Assembly (NCBI GenBank): GCA_905235835.1
Contig: CAJONQ010000006.1
Span: 17,003-81,002, forward strand
Direction: 5' to 3'
DNA: 64,000 nt
DNA from: an uncultured Prevotella sp.
Lineage (GTDB): Bacteria > Bacteroidota > Bacteroidia > Bacteroidales > Bacteroidaceae
Both the position numbers and the translations under genes were made by a program. How positions within the stretch are numbered: position 1 is the stretch's first letter; every line of letters starts with the position of its first letter. Positions 39,869 through 47,684 of the stretch are shown one piece after another. A model generated the notes under the pieces. That model had not been told where the DNA came from. It did not search any database and worked only from the letters and a program-made list of their open reading frames with translations.

Positions 39869-41326
39869 TTAAAGTTGTCCTCCTCTTGCCTTTACTCGTT
39901 CATACCATGCCTCACGCTCTTTGGTTAAGTCGTAACCACGCTTGGTGAGGTAGTTGTTAATGCGTCCTTTGTACTTACCGAACACCTCGTGTTTCTTCTT
40001 CGAACTCTCCGCGTCGATAGCGAGTTCACGAGCCTCGATCAGCCAAGCGAGGATCTGCTGTTTCTCCTCATCCTTCAACGTCGGTATCATATCGCACTGT
40101 GCCTCATAGGTGACCTTCACCACATTGAAGGTCATCACATCCTTCACACGGTCGATATGATGTGGTTTCAGGTACATTGACAGGTCGGCGAGGAATCCGA
40201 AGTGTGAACGGTAGAGTTTGGAGTCGCATTGTGCCTCGGCGAGTTTCTTGTCCGTCTTCTTGATAGAGTCCCGCTCGGCATAGATGTCATTCAGTTTGAA
40301 GTAGCGGTTGGCGATGATATTAACAACATTCTGTCCCATCGGGGTCCAGGTGATACCCAGTTCATCAGTGGCTTTCTGAGAGCGACCGATGATGGTCTGT
40401 ACATATTCAGGATCACGTCCCTCGCAATCGAGCTTAACGTCAGCCTCAGGATAGGAGTTAAAGGTCTCTTTCAGATAACGCACATTGGCACCGTAGTTCA
40501 TCTTCACATTACGCACCATCTTCACGTCACGGCTCCGTTCTACAAACAACCAGCCTTTCCAGTTCATCTCGTCAAGCGTCTGTTTGATAAGTGGCAGGTT
40601 GATGGCAGGGTCCTTGCTGAGCCATACGCTATCTGTATTAGAGGCATGGATGGCGCATATATTCTTGGCTCCCAGTTTCTTCATATCCTTGACGATGTCC
40701 CATCCGTTCTCTATAATGGTCTGCCATTTATAGAAGATAGCGATACCGTCGCTCTTGATCTCTTTCAGCAGTTTCAGGTTGCCGGCGGCATCCAAGGGGG
40801 TGTCGATACCCACTACCTTTCCGTGACTCTTCGCTGTCTCACCGATGGCATGCAGGCGATTGACGAGATCCTTTCGTTTTGCTTTGTCGGTGGTCCAGTT
40901 GTTACCACATCCTCCTAAAGGGAGAAAAGCAACCTTGACATTTCCCATCTTGTCCATCGTATCAAAACAGTCTTCCATCAAAGCGAGGTAGTTGTCACGC
41001 TGGGTCAGGTCCTGTCCGTAGAATCCGCTCATAGCAATGGCACCGATACGGATGCCGAGGCTGTCAGCGACAAACTTAAAACGGGCGGCATCCTCCGGGT
41101 TGCGCATCTTGTTGTCAAACATCTCGCGCTTGCCCAGTCCACCCATGTCCATCTCGATACCGTCACAACCTAAGTCCTTGGCTAACTGGAACTCGCCCAG
41201 CTTCTGGCGTTTCAGTACCATCCAGTCGCAGACACCCACTTGATAGCGGTCTTGCGCCATCATCGTACCCAACCATGGCATTCCGCAGAGGAGTACTGAT
41301 AAAAGGAAAATGCGTAGTTTGTTCAT
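39869..41326 (-). CDS. Secreted xylose-isomerase-like TIM barrel fused to DUF3826
   Basis: 485 residues with a signal peptide (MNKLRIFLLSVLLCGMPWLGTMMAQ). Residues about 28-290 are an AP-endonuclease-2/sugar-isomerase TIM barrel (GVCDWMVLKRQKLGEF, LGCDGIEMDMGGLG, KVAFLPLGGCGNN, NICAIHASNTDS). From about 300 the sequence matches DUF3826 (NIIANRYFKLNDIYAERD, ILAWLIEARELAIDAESSKKKH, GKYKGRINNYL). Intracellular isomerases of this fold act on free sugars or phosphates; a periplasmic version in a glycan locus is odd and its reaction is unknown. It lies between a 46-residue ORF and GH127 in the operon behind the sigma factor. Confidence 0.75.
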   Translation of the reverse strand: MNKLRIFLLSVLLCGMPWLGTMMAQDRYQVGVCDWMVLKRQKLGEFQLAKDLGCDGIEMDMGGLGKREMFDNKMRNPEDAARFKFVADSLGIRIGAIAMSGFYGQDLTQRDNYLALMEDCFDTMDKMGNVKVAFLPLGGCGNNWTTDKAKRKDLVNRLHAIGETAKSHGKVVGIDTPLDAAGNLKLLKEIKSDGIAIFYKWQTIIENGWDIVKDMKKLGAKNICAIHASNTDSVWLSKDPAINLPLIKQTLDEMNWKGWLFVERSRDVKMVRNVKMNYGANVRYLKETFNSYPEADVKLDCEGRDPEYVQTIIGRSQKATDELGITWTPMGQNVVNIIANRYFKLNDIYAERDSIKKTDKKLAEAQCDSKLYRSHFGFLADLSMYLKPHHIDRVKDVMTFNVVKVTYEAQCDMIPTLKDEEKQQILAWLIEARELAIDAESSKKKHEVFGKYKGRINNYLTKRGYDLTKEREAWYERVKARGGQL

Positions 41327-41344
41327 ATCAGATCATGATTTGTT

Positions 41345-41485
41345 CTATTTTAACGCCGCCGACTGGCAGATAGCGACATAGATGCGCATCTCCAACTCTT
41401 TCTTTTCTTTTGCGGAAAGAGGTGGGAGAAGAGGAATATAAGAATAAGTGAATTTTTCCCTGTTGTCTTTGACTTTACCTGCCAT
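41345..41485 (-). CDS. Small protein of 46 residues, unknown
   Basis: An ORF below the track cutoff: MAGKVKDNREKFTYSYIP, then LLPPLSAKEKKELEMRIYVA, ending CQSAALK. It is basic at the N-terminus, with a Pro-rich turn and an amphipathic helix. It fits between the sigma factor (63-nt gap) and the TIM-barrel gene (18-nt gap) on the same strand, which supports it being real. Its ATG lies in one arm of a 10-bp inverted repeat. I do not recognise the family. Confidence 0.55.
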   Translation of the reverse strand: MAGKVKDNREKFTYSYIPLLPPLSAKEKKELEMRIYVAICQSAALK

Positions 41486-41520
41486 TATCGTCGTTTTATT
41501 TTAAGACGTAATAATGGCAG
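41479..41520 (-). promoter_or_regulatory. Hairpin covering the start of the 46-residue ORF
   Basis: CTGCCATTAT (41479-41488) and ATAATGGCAG (41511-41520) are perfect inverted repeats, with an inner CGTC/GACG pairing. In the minus-strand transcript the stem includes the ATG of the small ORF and hides its ribosome-binding region. It could regulate translation or attenuate transcription after the sigma gene. Confidence 0.55.
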
Positions 41521-41548
41521 TCGTGTAACCAACCAAAGGGGAATGCTT

Positions 41549-42061
41549 TTATACAGCACGCTCAATCTCTCCAGCGTATTCTCTAAGACGACTGATACTG
41601 CGATGCATCAGATTCCTCACACTCTGATAGTTGATACCCATGATGCGGCAGATGTCCTCATATTTCCGTTGCTCTACATAGTAGAGGTTGATAATCTGAC
41701 GCTGACGGGGAGACAGCTTCTCAAAGTATTTCTCTACGTTGTCTGTGAGTTGCTGCTGCTTTTCCATCTTCTCATGGCAGTACTCCTCATAGTCTGCGAC
41801 AGCCTGCATATTGGTGTCATTGACCTCATCCTCCGTCATCTTGCTGTTTTTCCTGAACTCATCATGGATACGGTTACGCAAGGAGATGAATAGATAGTTA
41901 TCGACATTGTCGATAGGACCCAGATGGTCCTTTCTGGTGTATAGCTTCACGAAGACATCTTGTATGCAGTCTTTCAGCATCTCACGATTCGACGTGAAAC
42001 GGGAACCGAAGGCAAACAGTTGGTCGATATGTTTGTTATAGAGCTGTGAAAAGTCTATCAT
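41549..42061 (-). CDS. ECF-type RNA polymerase sigma factor
   Basis: 170 residues. Region 2 (LFAFGSRFTSNREMLKDCIQDVFVKLY, DNVDNYLFISLRNR) and region 4 (LSPRQRQIINLYYVEQRKYE, then INYQSVRNLMHRSISRLREY) give the usual ECF layout and length. In Bacteroidetes such factors often pair with a FecR-type anti-sigma and a TonB-dependent transducer. Here no anti-sigma gene is adjacent. It sits at the head of the operon that continues into the small ORF, TIM barrel, GH127 and others, and is the only transcription regulator recognised in the locus. A -7-like TACTTTTG lies at 42102-42109, without a clear -33 box. Confidence 0.88.
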   Translation of the reverse strand: MIDFSQLYNKHIDQLFAFGSRFTSNREMLKDCIQDVFVKLYTRKDHLGPIDNVDNYLFISLRNRIHDEFRKNSKMTEDEVNDTNMQAVADYEEYCHEKMEKQQQLTDNVEKYFEKLSPRQRQIINLYYVEQRKYEDICRIMGINYQSVRNLMHRSISRLREYAGEIERAV

Positions 42062-42183
42062 CTTAGTAGTTTGTATTTGAAAGTAGTTTGTTTGTCACCT
42101 GCAAAAGTAATAATATATTTTGTAAATCCACCACATGAAAACGGTCTTTTTCCGTTTTTTTAATAATTTAATACAACATGCCC

Positions 42184-45100
42184 TTACATCTGTCGGAGCC
42201 AGTAAAGCCCGTTCACCTTGCTGTTATCAGGACGGAAGGTATGTTGGAGACGGACACCTTTCTGACGGAGGGTGATGTCACCTGTCTTCATATCAATAGA
42301 ATAGACATGGTATTTTCCTGCAGTTATCGGCAGACTGGCTTCTGATGTCTGTGTGTAAACCAAGTAGCCTTTCCGGGTATCACCAATGGCGAGATACCCT
42401 TCTGCGTTCATCACCTTCATCTGACAAGCATCCTTTAATAGGGTCTGTTGGAGGGACTGGGATGATGCGGTGCTGATGGGGATATTGGGAAGTGAACCAC
42501 CTGCCAGCAGTATCGCCCAGCCATAGGTGGGATATTGTTGGGAGAAGAAGGTGACGGCTTTCTCTGGATAACGGTTGCGATACTCGACAACGGAGCGGTA
42601 TGCCTCCTCAAAACCGGTCTTTCCCACTTTGACCTTACGCATCCACTGACGGGGAGCAAGGTTGCGTCCTCCCTCGGGAGCCCATAGTCCGTTGGTGTTG
42701 TAATGCCAGTAGCGGATGTCGATGATATCAACGACTTTCCGGAACTCGGGGTCTGCGAGGATGCTGTCCTGTACGTCCTTGGTACAACTGAGGGCTATCA
42801 GGGGGTGATGTCCTGTCTCTGCCTCCCATTCCGCAACGGTCTTCAACCAGAAACGGGTGAAATGCAACGGTCCTGTATACTCGGCACTGATGGAGTGTAT
42901 CACGTTAGGTTGGTCTTTGGTCTGGTCGAGACACATACGGATATACTGCCGATGGAGGGACTGGAGTAGGGAATTCTGCTCGTCATAGAACTGCTCTGCC
43001 ATGAACACACGCTTGTCACCAGCAAAAGGAACAGGTTCTGGGAAGTCTGTACCGTTGATGTTGTTGACGGGTCGCCATGGACAGTCTACCCAGTGGGCAC
43101 CAGCCTCTAAGATGTTATGCTGGAAATAGTGCTCGTTATAGAGCATGATGTTTTGTCTTGCGGCTTGATGGGCGAACTCATTCAGACGCAGCCAGTACCA
43201 GCGATTGGGCTTTGTCAGGTCATAGCGAGAGAGACCGTCCCATGCGGTACCCTCACCAGTGCGACTGAATGGCTGCTCGTAGAAGGGTGCCCACACATCA
43301 CCATTGGCACGACGGATACGCTCATGGTCTGTCCTGCGGAGGTCATACCATAGTCCATAATTGTGGTAGAGGGAACTATAATGATGGTCGGCAAGGAAGT
43401 TGACGACAGAGTCGATACGGTCTGTCCATCCCAATCCCTCACGTCCTGGTACGAAACGGGTGATGGCTGGCTTGGCACCATTCGTGACGAAATTGTCTTT
43501 CACCCTTCCACTCCACCAAGGAATCGCATACTGATTACCTGTCAGCAGCATACCGTCCACGGCAAGGTGTCCGTTGATGATGGAGTATGCCTTGGTGGTG
43601 GGAGTGTGTTGGGGACGGTTCTGATGATTAGTCATCGCAAGGCGGCTGTGATCAGCAGAACCGTCCCCAAGGGTTGGAATACTGTCCAGCCACATCTCCA
43701 AGGTGAGTCTGGGCTGTGTCAGCGACTCCTGTGCCATCTCCATTGCCTGCTCAACAGTCGGTGAGCTGGACGCATTGGTAGGGCGGGGGAGGATATACGG
43801 CTCGAAGGGGAGCTTCCCTAATCGCTTCTCCAACTGGTCGTAGAACAGACTGCGAGGGGTCACATGGTCGTTGCTGCTGGTCCATTCTCCATTACCAGTG
43901 AGTGTACCCCAACAGCCGTGTCCACTGCAACGGTTGTCCCTGTCAGGGGAATAGCACTCGATGGTGGAGGCTGTACACTGCCACAGCATGGAGTTTGCGG
44001 TGTTCCATCCTGTACCAAACTGGAACTGTTCCAGATTGGCAAAACGGATATCGCTGCCGTCGATATTGACGATGTCAAAGAGCAAACCTGCTGCCCATGA
44101 GCCGATGCTGCCACTGAAGCCCAGCGACTCCTCACCCTCACACTGTACAAAGGCGTTAGGTCCTGCGGCACAATAGCCTGCTGCGAAGTCGTGGATACCC
44201 TGCCGCGAGATGCAACGCTGGAAGAGGGTCTGCTGTCCTCGTGTCAGGAATACCTGTCTGCGCCATCCTCCTATCTCAGAGACGGGCTGCTGGGCAATAC
44301 AGTCTTCAATCGTGATACGACTGGTTTGCTTCTGTAGGTTGACGGCAGAGCCGGCAAGGTGCTGGAAGATGACTTTACGAACCCATGAGTCGCGAACATG
44401 ATTCATAAAGATACCATCCCAGCAATGGTCCTCGTCCTTGGCATTCCAAGTGGCATGCTCGGAGTCAATCGTCAGGTTCTCCACACCGCATTCTGTGAGT
44501 TCTCCCTGATGGTTGGTCTTGATGACCGTTGCCCCACCGTATGTCTGGGAGAGGGTCGTGGTGATAGGAGCGTCGAGGGTAATTGTCGTCCCGTTGATGG
44601 CTGTGATGGTACGGTCCCAGGTGATGTCGATATCCGTAGCCTTCCAACCCGTATAGTCGAGTCCACCACCAAAGTCATTCATATTCAGCGACGCAATCCA
44701 CTCTGTGGTACTGGGACGCAGGATATGGATACGACTACCTGTCTGCAGTCCTTTCGTCGATGCCAACGTGAGTTGCGTACTGCCGGCAGGTACCTTCTCG
44801 TTGACGACAGCAATGGCATCGCCCTCAGTCTTACTCTCCATACCTTCTATATAGATGGCGGCACCACGGTCGGCACCTGTCTTGAGAAGGACGGTCTTGT
44901 ACTTGTCGACACCTCTCAGTACGATACCAGATGTGGTGATACGTATCGCTTTGCTGATCTTGAACACGCCCTCACCCAGCAGGACGCAACCTCGATAGTC
45001 GTTGGCATCGGGCTTCTGTCTTGCCACCTCATCAATCGCCTGCTGGATGCGACCAGCGCAGTCACCGTCCTGCCATGCCACGAAGATGCTGACGGGAATA

Positions 45101-45255
45101 GTGGGGATTGCCTTCTCGGAGGCATGGTAGCCACAGGTGGAGTAGTCCATGGGGATATACAATTCCTTCTTGGGCTTGGGTGCGGCAAACAGGTTTACTG
45201 ACACGAAGCAAATTATTAACAGGGTCGTTAAGCGTGAGATATGATATTTGCTCAT
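42184..45255 (-). CDS. Secreted beta-helix plus TIM-barrel protein (DUF4955/DUF6298-like)
   Basis: 1023 residues from the ATG at 45255. The ORF-track start 54 codons upstream is rejected because the signal peptide (MSKYHISRLTTLLIICFVSVNLFA) begins at 45255 and promoters lie in the extra region. Residues about 60-480 are a pectin-lyase-like beta-helix (GVFKISKAIRITTSGIVLRG; GVENLTIDSEH). About 560-1000 look like a TIM-barrel glycosidase-type domain (NRWYWLRLNEFAHQAARQN, LYNEHYFQHN, ISAEYTGPLHFTRF, DIIDIRYWHYN). Acidic residues in these motifs could be catalytic, but no characterised family is recognised. It follows susD behind its own terminator and promoter. Confidence 0.65.
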   Translation of the reverse strand: MSKYHISRLTTLLIICFVSVNLFAAPKPKKELYIPMDYSTCGYHASEKAIPTIPVSIFVAWQDGDCAGRIQQAIDEVARQKPDANDYRGCVLLGEGVFKISKAIRITTSGIVLRGVDKYKTVLLKTGADRGAAIYIEGMESKTEGDAIAVVNEKVPAGSTQLTLASTKGLQTGSRIHILRPSTTEWIASLNMNDFGGGLDYTGWKATDIDITWDRTITAINGTTITLDAPITTTLSQTYGGATVIKTNHQGELTECGVENLTIDSEHATWNAKDEDHCWDGIFMNHVRDSWVRKVIFQHLAGSAVNLQKQTSRITIEDCIAQQPVSEIGGWRRQVFLTRGQQTLFQRCISRQGIHDFAAGYCAAGPNAFVQCEGEESLGFSGSIGSWAAGLLFDIVNIDGSDIRFANLEQFQFGTGWNTANSMLWQCTASTIECYSPDRDNRCSGHGCWGTLTGNGEWTSSNDHVTPRSLFYDQLEKRLGKLPFEPYILPRPTNASSSPTVEQAMEMAQESLTQPRLTLEMWLDSIPTLGDGSADHSRLAMTNHQNRPQHTPTTKAYSIINGHLAVDGMLLTGNQYAIPWWSGRVKDNFVTNGAKPAITRFVPGREGLGWTDRIDSVVNFLADHHYSSLYHNYGLWYDLRRTDHERIRRANGDVWAPFYEQPFSRTGEGTAWDGLSRYDLTKPNRWYWLRLNEFAHQAARQNIMLYNEHYFQHNILEAGAHWVDCPWRPVNNINGTDFPEPVPFAGDKRVFMAEQFYDEQNSLLQSLHRQYIRMCLDQTKDQPNVIHSISAEYTGPLHFTRFWLKTVAEWEAETGHHPLIALSCTKDVQDSILADPEFRKVVDIIDIRYWHYNTNGLWAPEGGRNLAPRQWMRKVKVGKTGFEEAYRSVVEYRNRYPEKAVTFFSQQYPTYGWAILLAGGSLPNIPISTASSQSLQQTLLKDACQMKVMNAEGYLAIGDTRKGYLVYTQTSEASLPITAGKYHVYSIDMKTGDITLRQKGVRLQHTFRPDNSKVNGLYWLRQM

Positions 45256-45361
45256 CTTTGATGTTGTTTTAGCGATAGTAACTGCAAAGATACGATTAAG
45301 TAAGCAAAAAAACAAGAAAATCTTGAGTTTTTTCAAGCGAGAGTATCTTCGGGATTTTCTC

Positions 45362-45393
45362 CAAAGATATGAAGATTTTGTGAATCTTCCAAA
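45362..45393 (-). promoter_or_regulatory. Promoter of the beta-helix/TIM-barrel gene, overlapping a hairpin
   Basis: Minus strand: TTTG at 45390-45393, 20-nt spacer, TATCTTTG at 45362-45369. The spacer contains the inverted repeat GAAGATT/AATCTTC (45371-45389). A second -7-type box (TATCTTTG, 45285-45292) is closer to the ATG but lacks a good -33 partner. The leader would be about 100 nt. Confidence 0.6.
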
Positions 45394-45406
45394 TAAATCA
45401 ATAAAA

Positions 45407-45435
45407 ATCGGATGCACCTTTGCGATGCATCCGAT
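45407..45435 (-). terminator. Rho-independent terminator after susD
   Basis: On the minus strand ATCGGATGCA pairs with TGCATCCGAT (10 bp, 9-nt loop) and is followed by TTTTTATTG. It begins 24 nt after the SusD stop codon and separates susCD from the next gene. Confidence 0.85.
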
Positions 45436-45458
45436 GAAGAGAGATATGTGTCTCTTGA

Positions 45459-47660
45459 TTACTCAGCGAGTGGGTCGAAGGTGCCAGAAGCACCTCCCTT
45501 GTTGTAGTCACCCCAACCGATAGTCTGCTCCAACTGCTTGTTCTGGTTCTGTACACCACTGTTGAAGCCTAACAGATAATACTGAGGTTGGAACTTAATA
45601 TACAGGTCGTTGTGCTGAGAGTCACGTCCGTCACCCTTCTGCTCCTTAACGGCAAGATTGTCCTGGTACCAAGTCTTCAAAGCCTCCAGATCTGCACTAA
45701 GTGTCGCACTATTCAGGTTGATACCTGCAGGACGTGTACCGCCACCATTCAGCAGAGGATCACCATCCCACTGAGCGGTTCCTACACCATACTTATCAGC
45801 CACACGATACTGGATCTTCTCACGACGCTGACCGTTCAGCGGCTTGAATCCAAGCCATGTGCAGGTGTTGCCATCCCAACCAGTGAGAGCCCAAGAACTC
45901 TTCAGGTTAGCCTGACCGGCACCACCGTCAAAGAGCATCCAGCGACGCATGTCGTCGAAGCGCTTGCCCTCGTAGGCGAACTCAATCTGACGCTCATACA
46001 GGATCGCACTCATACAAGCGGCTTGCTCATCACCAACGAAGTCGGCAGTTGTTCTGTCGGGAACACCAGCACGCTGGCGAACCTGATTCATATATCCCAA
46101 TGCAGCACTTACATCACCAGCACCACAAGCAGCCTCCGCAAGGTTCAGCAATACCTCAGCATAGCGGAGTTCGATGAGGGGAGCGGCAGAGTAGAACGGA
46201 CCTGCACCAGACTTCCAACCAGCAGGATTGTAAGTATAGAGTGCTGAGCCATTCAGGTCGAGGTCATCACTCTTCTTGCGAACGAGTATGCTATTGCCGT
46301 ATGTACCACCATCACCTAAGTTGTCGGCACCATAAGAGTTTCCACTCTCCACGTTACCCTGGTCATCAGCACTTACATACCATACGTAGCTCCACAAAGT
46401 GTAGTTAGGACCATCACTTGGGTTGTGAGCATTGTGGATAGAAGCATCACCGTTATAAGCCCAACGGTAACCTGGGAAGGTGAAGGTACGATAGAAACGT
46501 GGGTCACGATTCATAAACGGATAGTCGGTATCCAGAACCTGATCAGAAGCCTTCAACTTGGTGTAGTTGTCAGCGGCAGCAGGAATCTTACCATCACTCA
46601 TCGGGAAGAGGTTGAGCATCATGCGAGAGGGGATAAGTCCGTTACCACCTGTGTTGTCAGGACGGATATAACGCTCCCACATGTTGTTCTTCGCAGCATC
46701 GTCGATACCAGTCAGGATGACTGTTGTGTTGTAGAGGGTAAAGAAGATAGCCTCACGATTTGCCGTCTTTCCTATCTGTGTGAAGACACTGGCAAAGTCA
46801 CTACCATTCACGTTATTGCCAGAAGTGTAAAGACCATAGCCACATGCATTGATTGTTGAAAGGTCTTCCTTCATGGCATTGTATGCGGCAGTCCAACGAG
46901 ACTTGTCGTTAGCACGGTTGAAGATAGGACTAGCCCACAACAGCAGTACACGTCCTTTCAGAGCCAAAGCAGTACCAGAGGTGACGCGTCCATAGTTAGA
47001 ACCGTCTTTCCAACCACCATCTGCTGTCTCACCTGCCAAGAGGAGTGCGGCATTCTCAAGGTCTTCCAGAATAAACTCGATGGTCTCCTTTGTGGTAGAA
47101 CGTGGAGTATAATTGCTCTCAATAGGCTCCAGTACCTCTTTAACCAAAGGCACACCACCATACCACTTAACGAGGTTGTAGTAGCACCATGCACGGAAGA
47201 AGTATGCCTGTCCCAATAGCGTGCTCTTCTGAGCTTCTGTCAGAGAACTCGTCTCCACACCACGAATGAAGTCATTGATGTTACGGATACGTCCGTAAAC
47301 AGCTTCCTGAATATTGTTGGATGTTCCCATGAAGTAGTCGGGGACAGAGGTCGTTGTGGAGTTGTCACTCGACAGGATATTCTCTGGATGAGTGAATGTA
47401 CTGAAACCTGCAAATTCCTCGGTTGACTGACCTGCATCGTCAGAGAGTCCACATGAAGGATATTTCCAAGACATATTCGCTGTTGTAGGCAGACACCAGC
47501 CATACAGGTCGTTCAGACGACCATTCGCTCCATCGTAGTCATTGTATACCTCAGCACCTACCTGGTCGTAGTTCTTCTTGTCCTGCAGGAACTGGTCGCT
47601 GCAAGCAGAGAATGCCAACATGGATGCAATGCCAAAGCTTAAATATTTTATTGCTTTCAT
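45459..47660 (-). CDS. SusD/RagB-family outer-membrane glycan-binding lipoprotein
   Basis: 733 residues. Lipoprotein signal peptide with lipobox FSACSD. SusD features are the TPR-rich helical core (LLGQAYFFRAWCYYNLVKWYGGVPLV, SGTALALKGRVLLLWASP), a RYAEVLLNLAEAAC helix and the C-terminal SusD segment (YERQIEFAYEGKRFDDMRRW). At 733 residues it is longer than typical 500-600-residue members, suggesting extra loops for a large ligand. It caps the SusC porin 24 nt upstream. The substrate is inferred to be RG-II fragments from the enzymes around it. Confidence 0.93.
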   Translation of the reverse strand: MKAIKYLSFGIASMLAFSACSDQFLQDKKNYDQVGAEVYNDYDGANGRLNDLYGWCLPTTANMSWKYPSCGLSDDAGQSTEEFAGFSTFTHPENILSSDNSTTTSVPDYFMGTSNNIQEAVYGRIRNINDFIRGVETSSLTEAQKSTLLGQAYFFRAWCYYNLVKWYGGVPLVKEVLEPIESNYTPRSTTKETIEFILEDLENAALLLAGETADGGWKDGSNYGRVTSGTALALKGRVLLLWASPIFNRANDKSRWTAAYNAMKEDLSTINACGYGLYTSGNNVNGSDFASVFTQIGKTANREAIFFTLYNTTVILTGIDDAAKNNMWERYIRPDNTGGNGLIPSRMMLNLFPMSDGKIPAAADNYTKLKASDQVLDTDYPFMNRDPRFYRTFTFPGYRWAYNGDASIHNAHNPSDGPNYTLWSYVWYVSADDQGNVESGNSYGADNLGDGGTYGNSILVRKKSDDLDLNGSALYTYNPAGWKSGAGPFYSAAPLIELRYAEVLLNLAEAACGAGDVSAALGYMNQVRQRAGVPDRTTADFVGDEQAACMSAILYERQIEFAYEGKRFDDMRRWMLFDGGAGQANLKSSWALTGWDGNTCTWLGFKPLNGQRREKIQYRVADKYGVGTAQWDGDPLLNGGGTRPAGINLNSATLSADLEALKTWYQDNLAVKEQKGDGRDSQHNDLYIKFQPQYYLLGFNSGVQNQNKQLEQTIGWGDYNKGGASGTFDPLAE

Positions 47661-47684
47661 AATTTCTTATCTTAATATTAAACA

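Noticed and set aside
42184-45417. Long start of the beta-helix/TIM-barrel gene in the ORF track
   Set aside because: The extra 54 residues precede a clear signal peptide starting at 45255 and cover promoter elements at 45285 and 45362.
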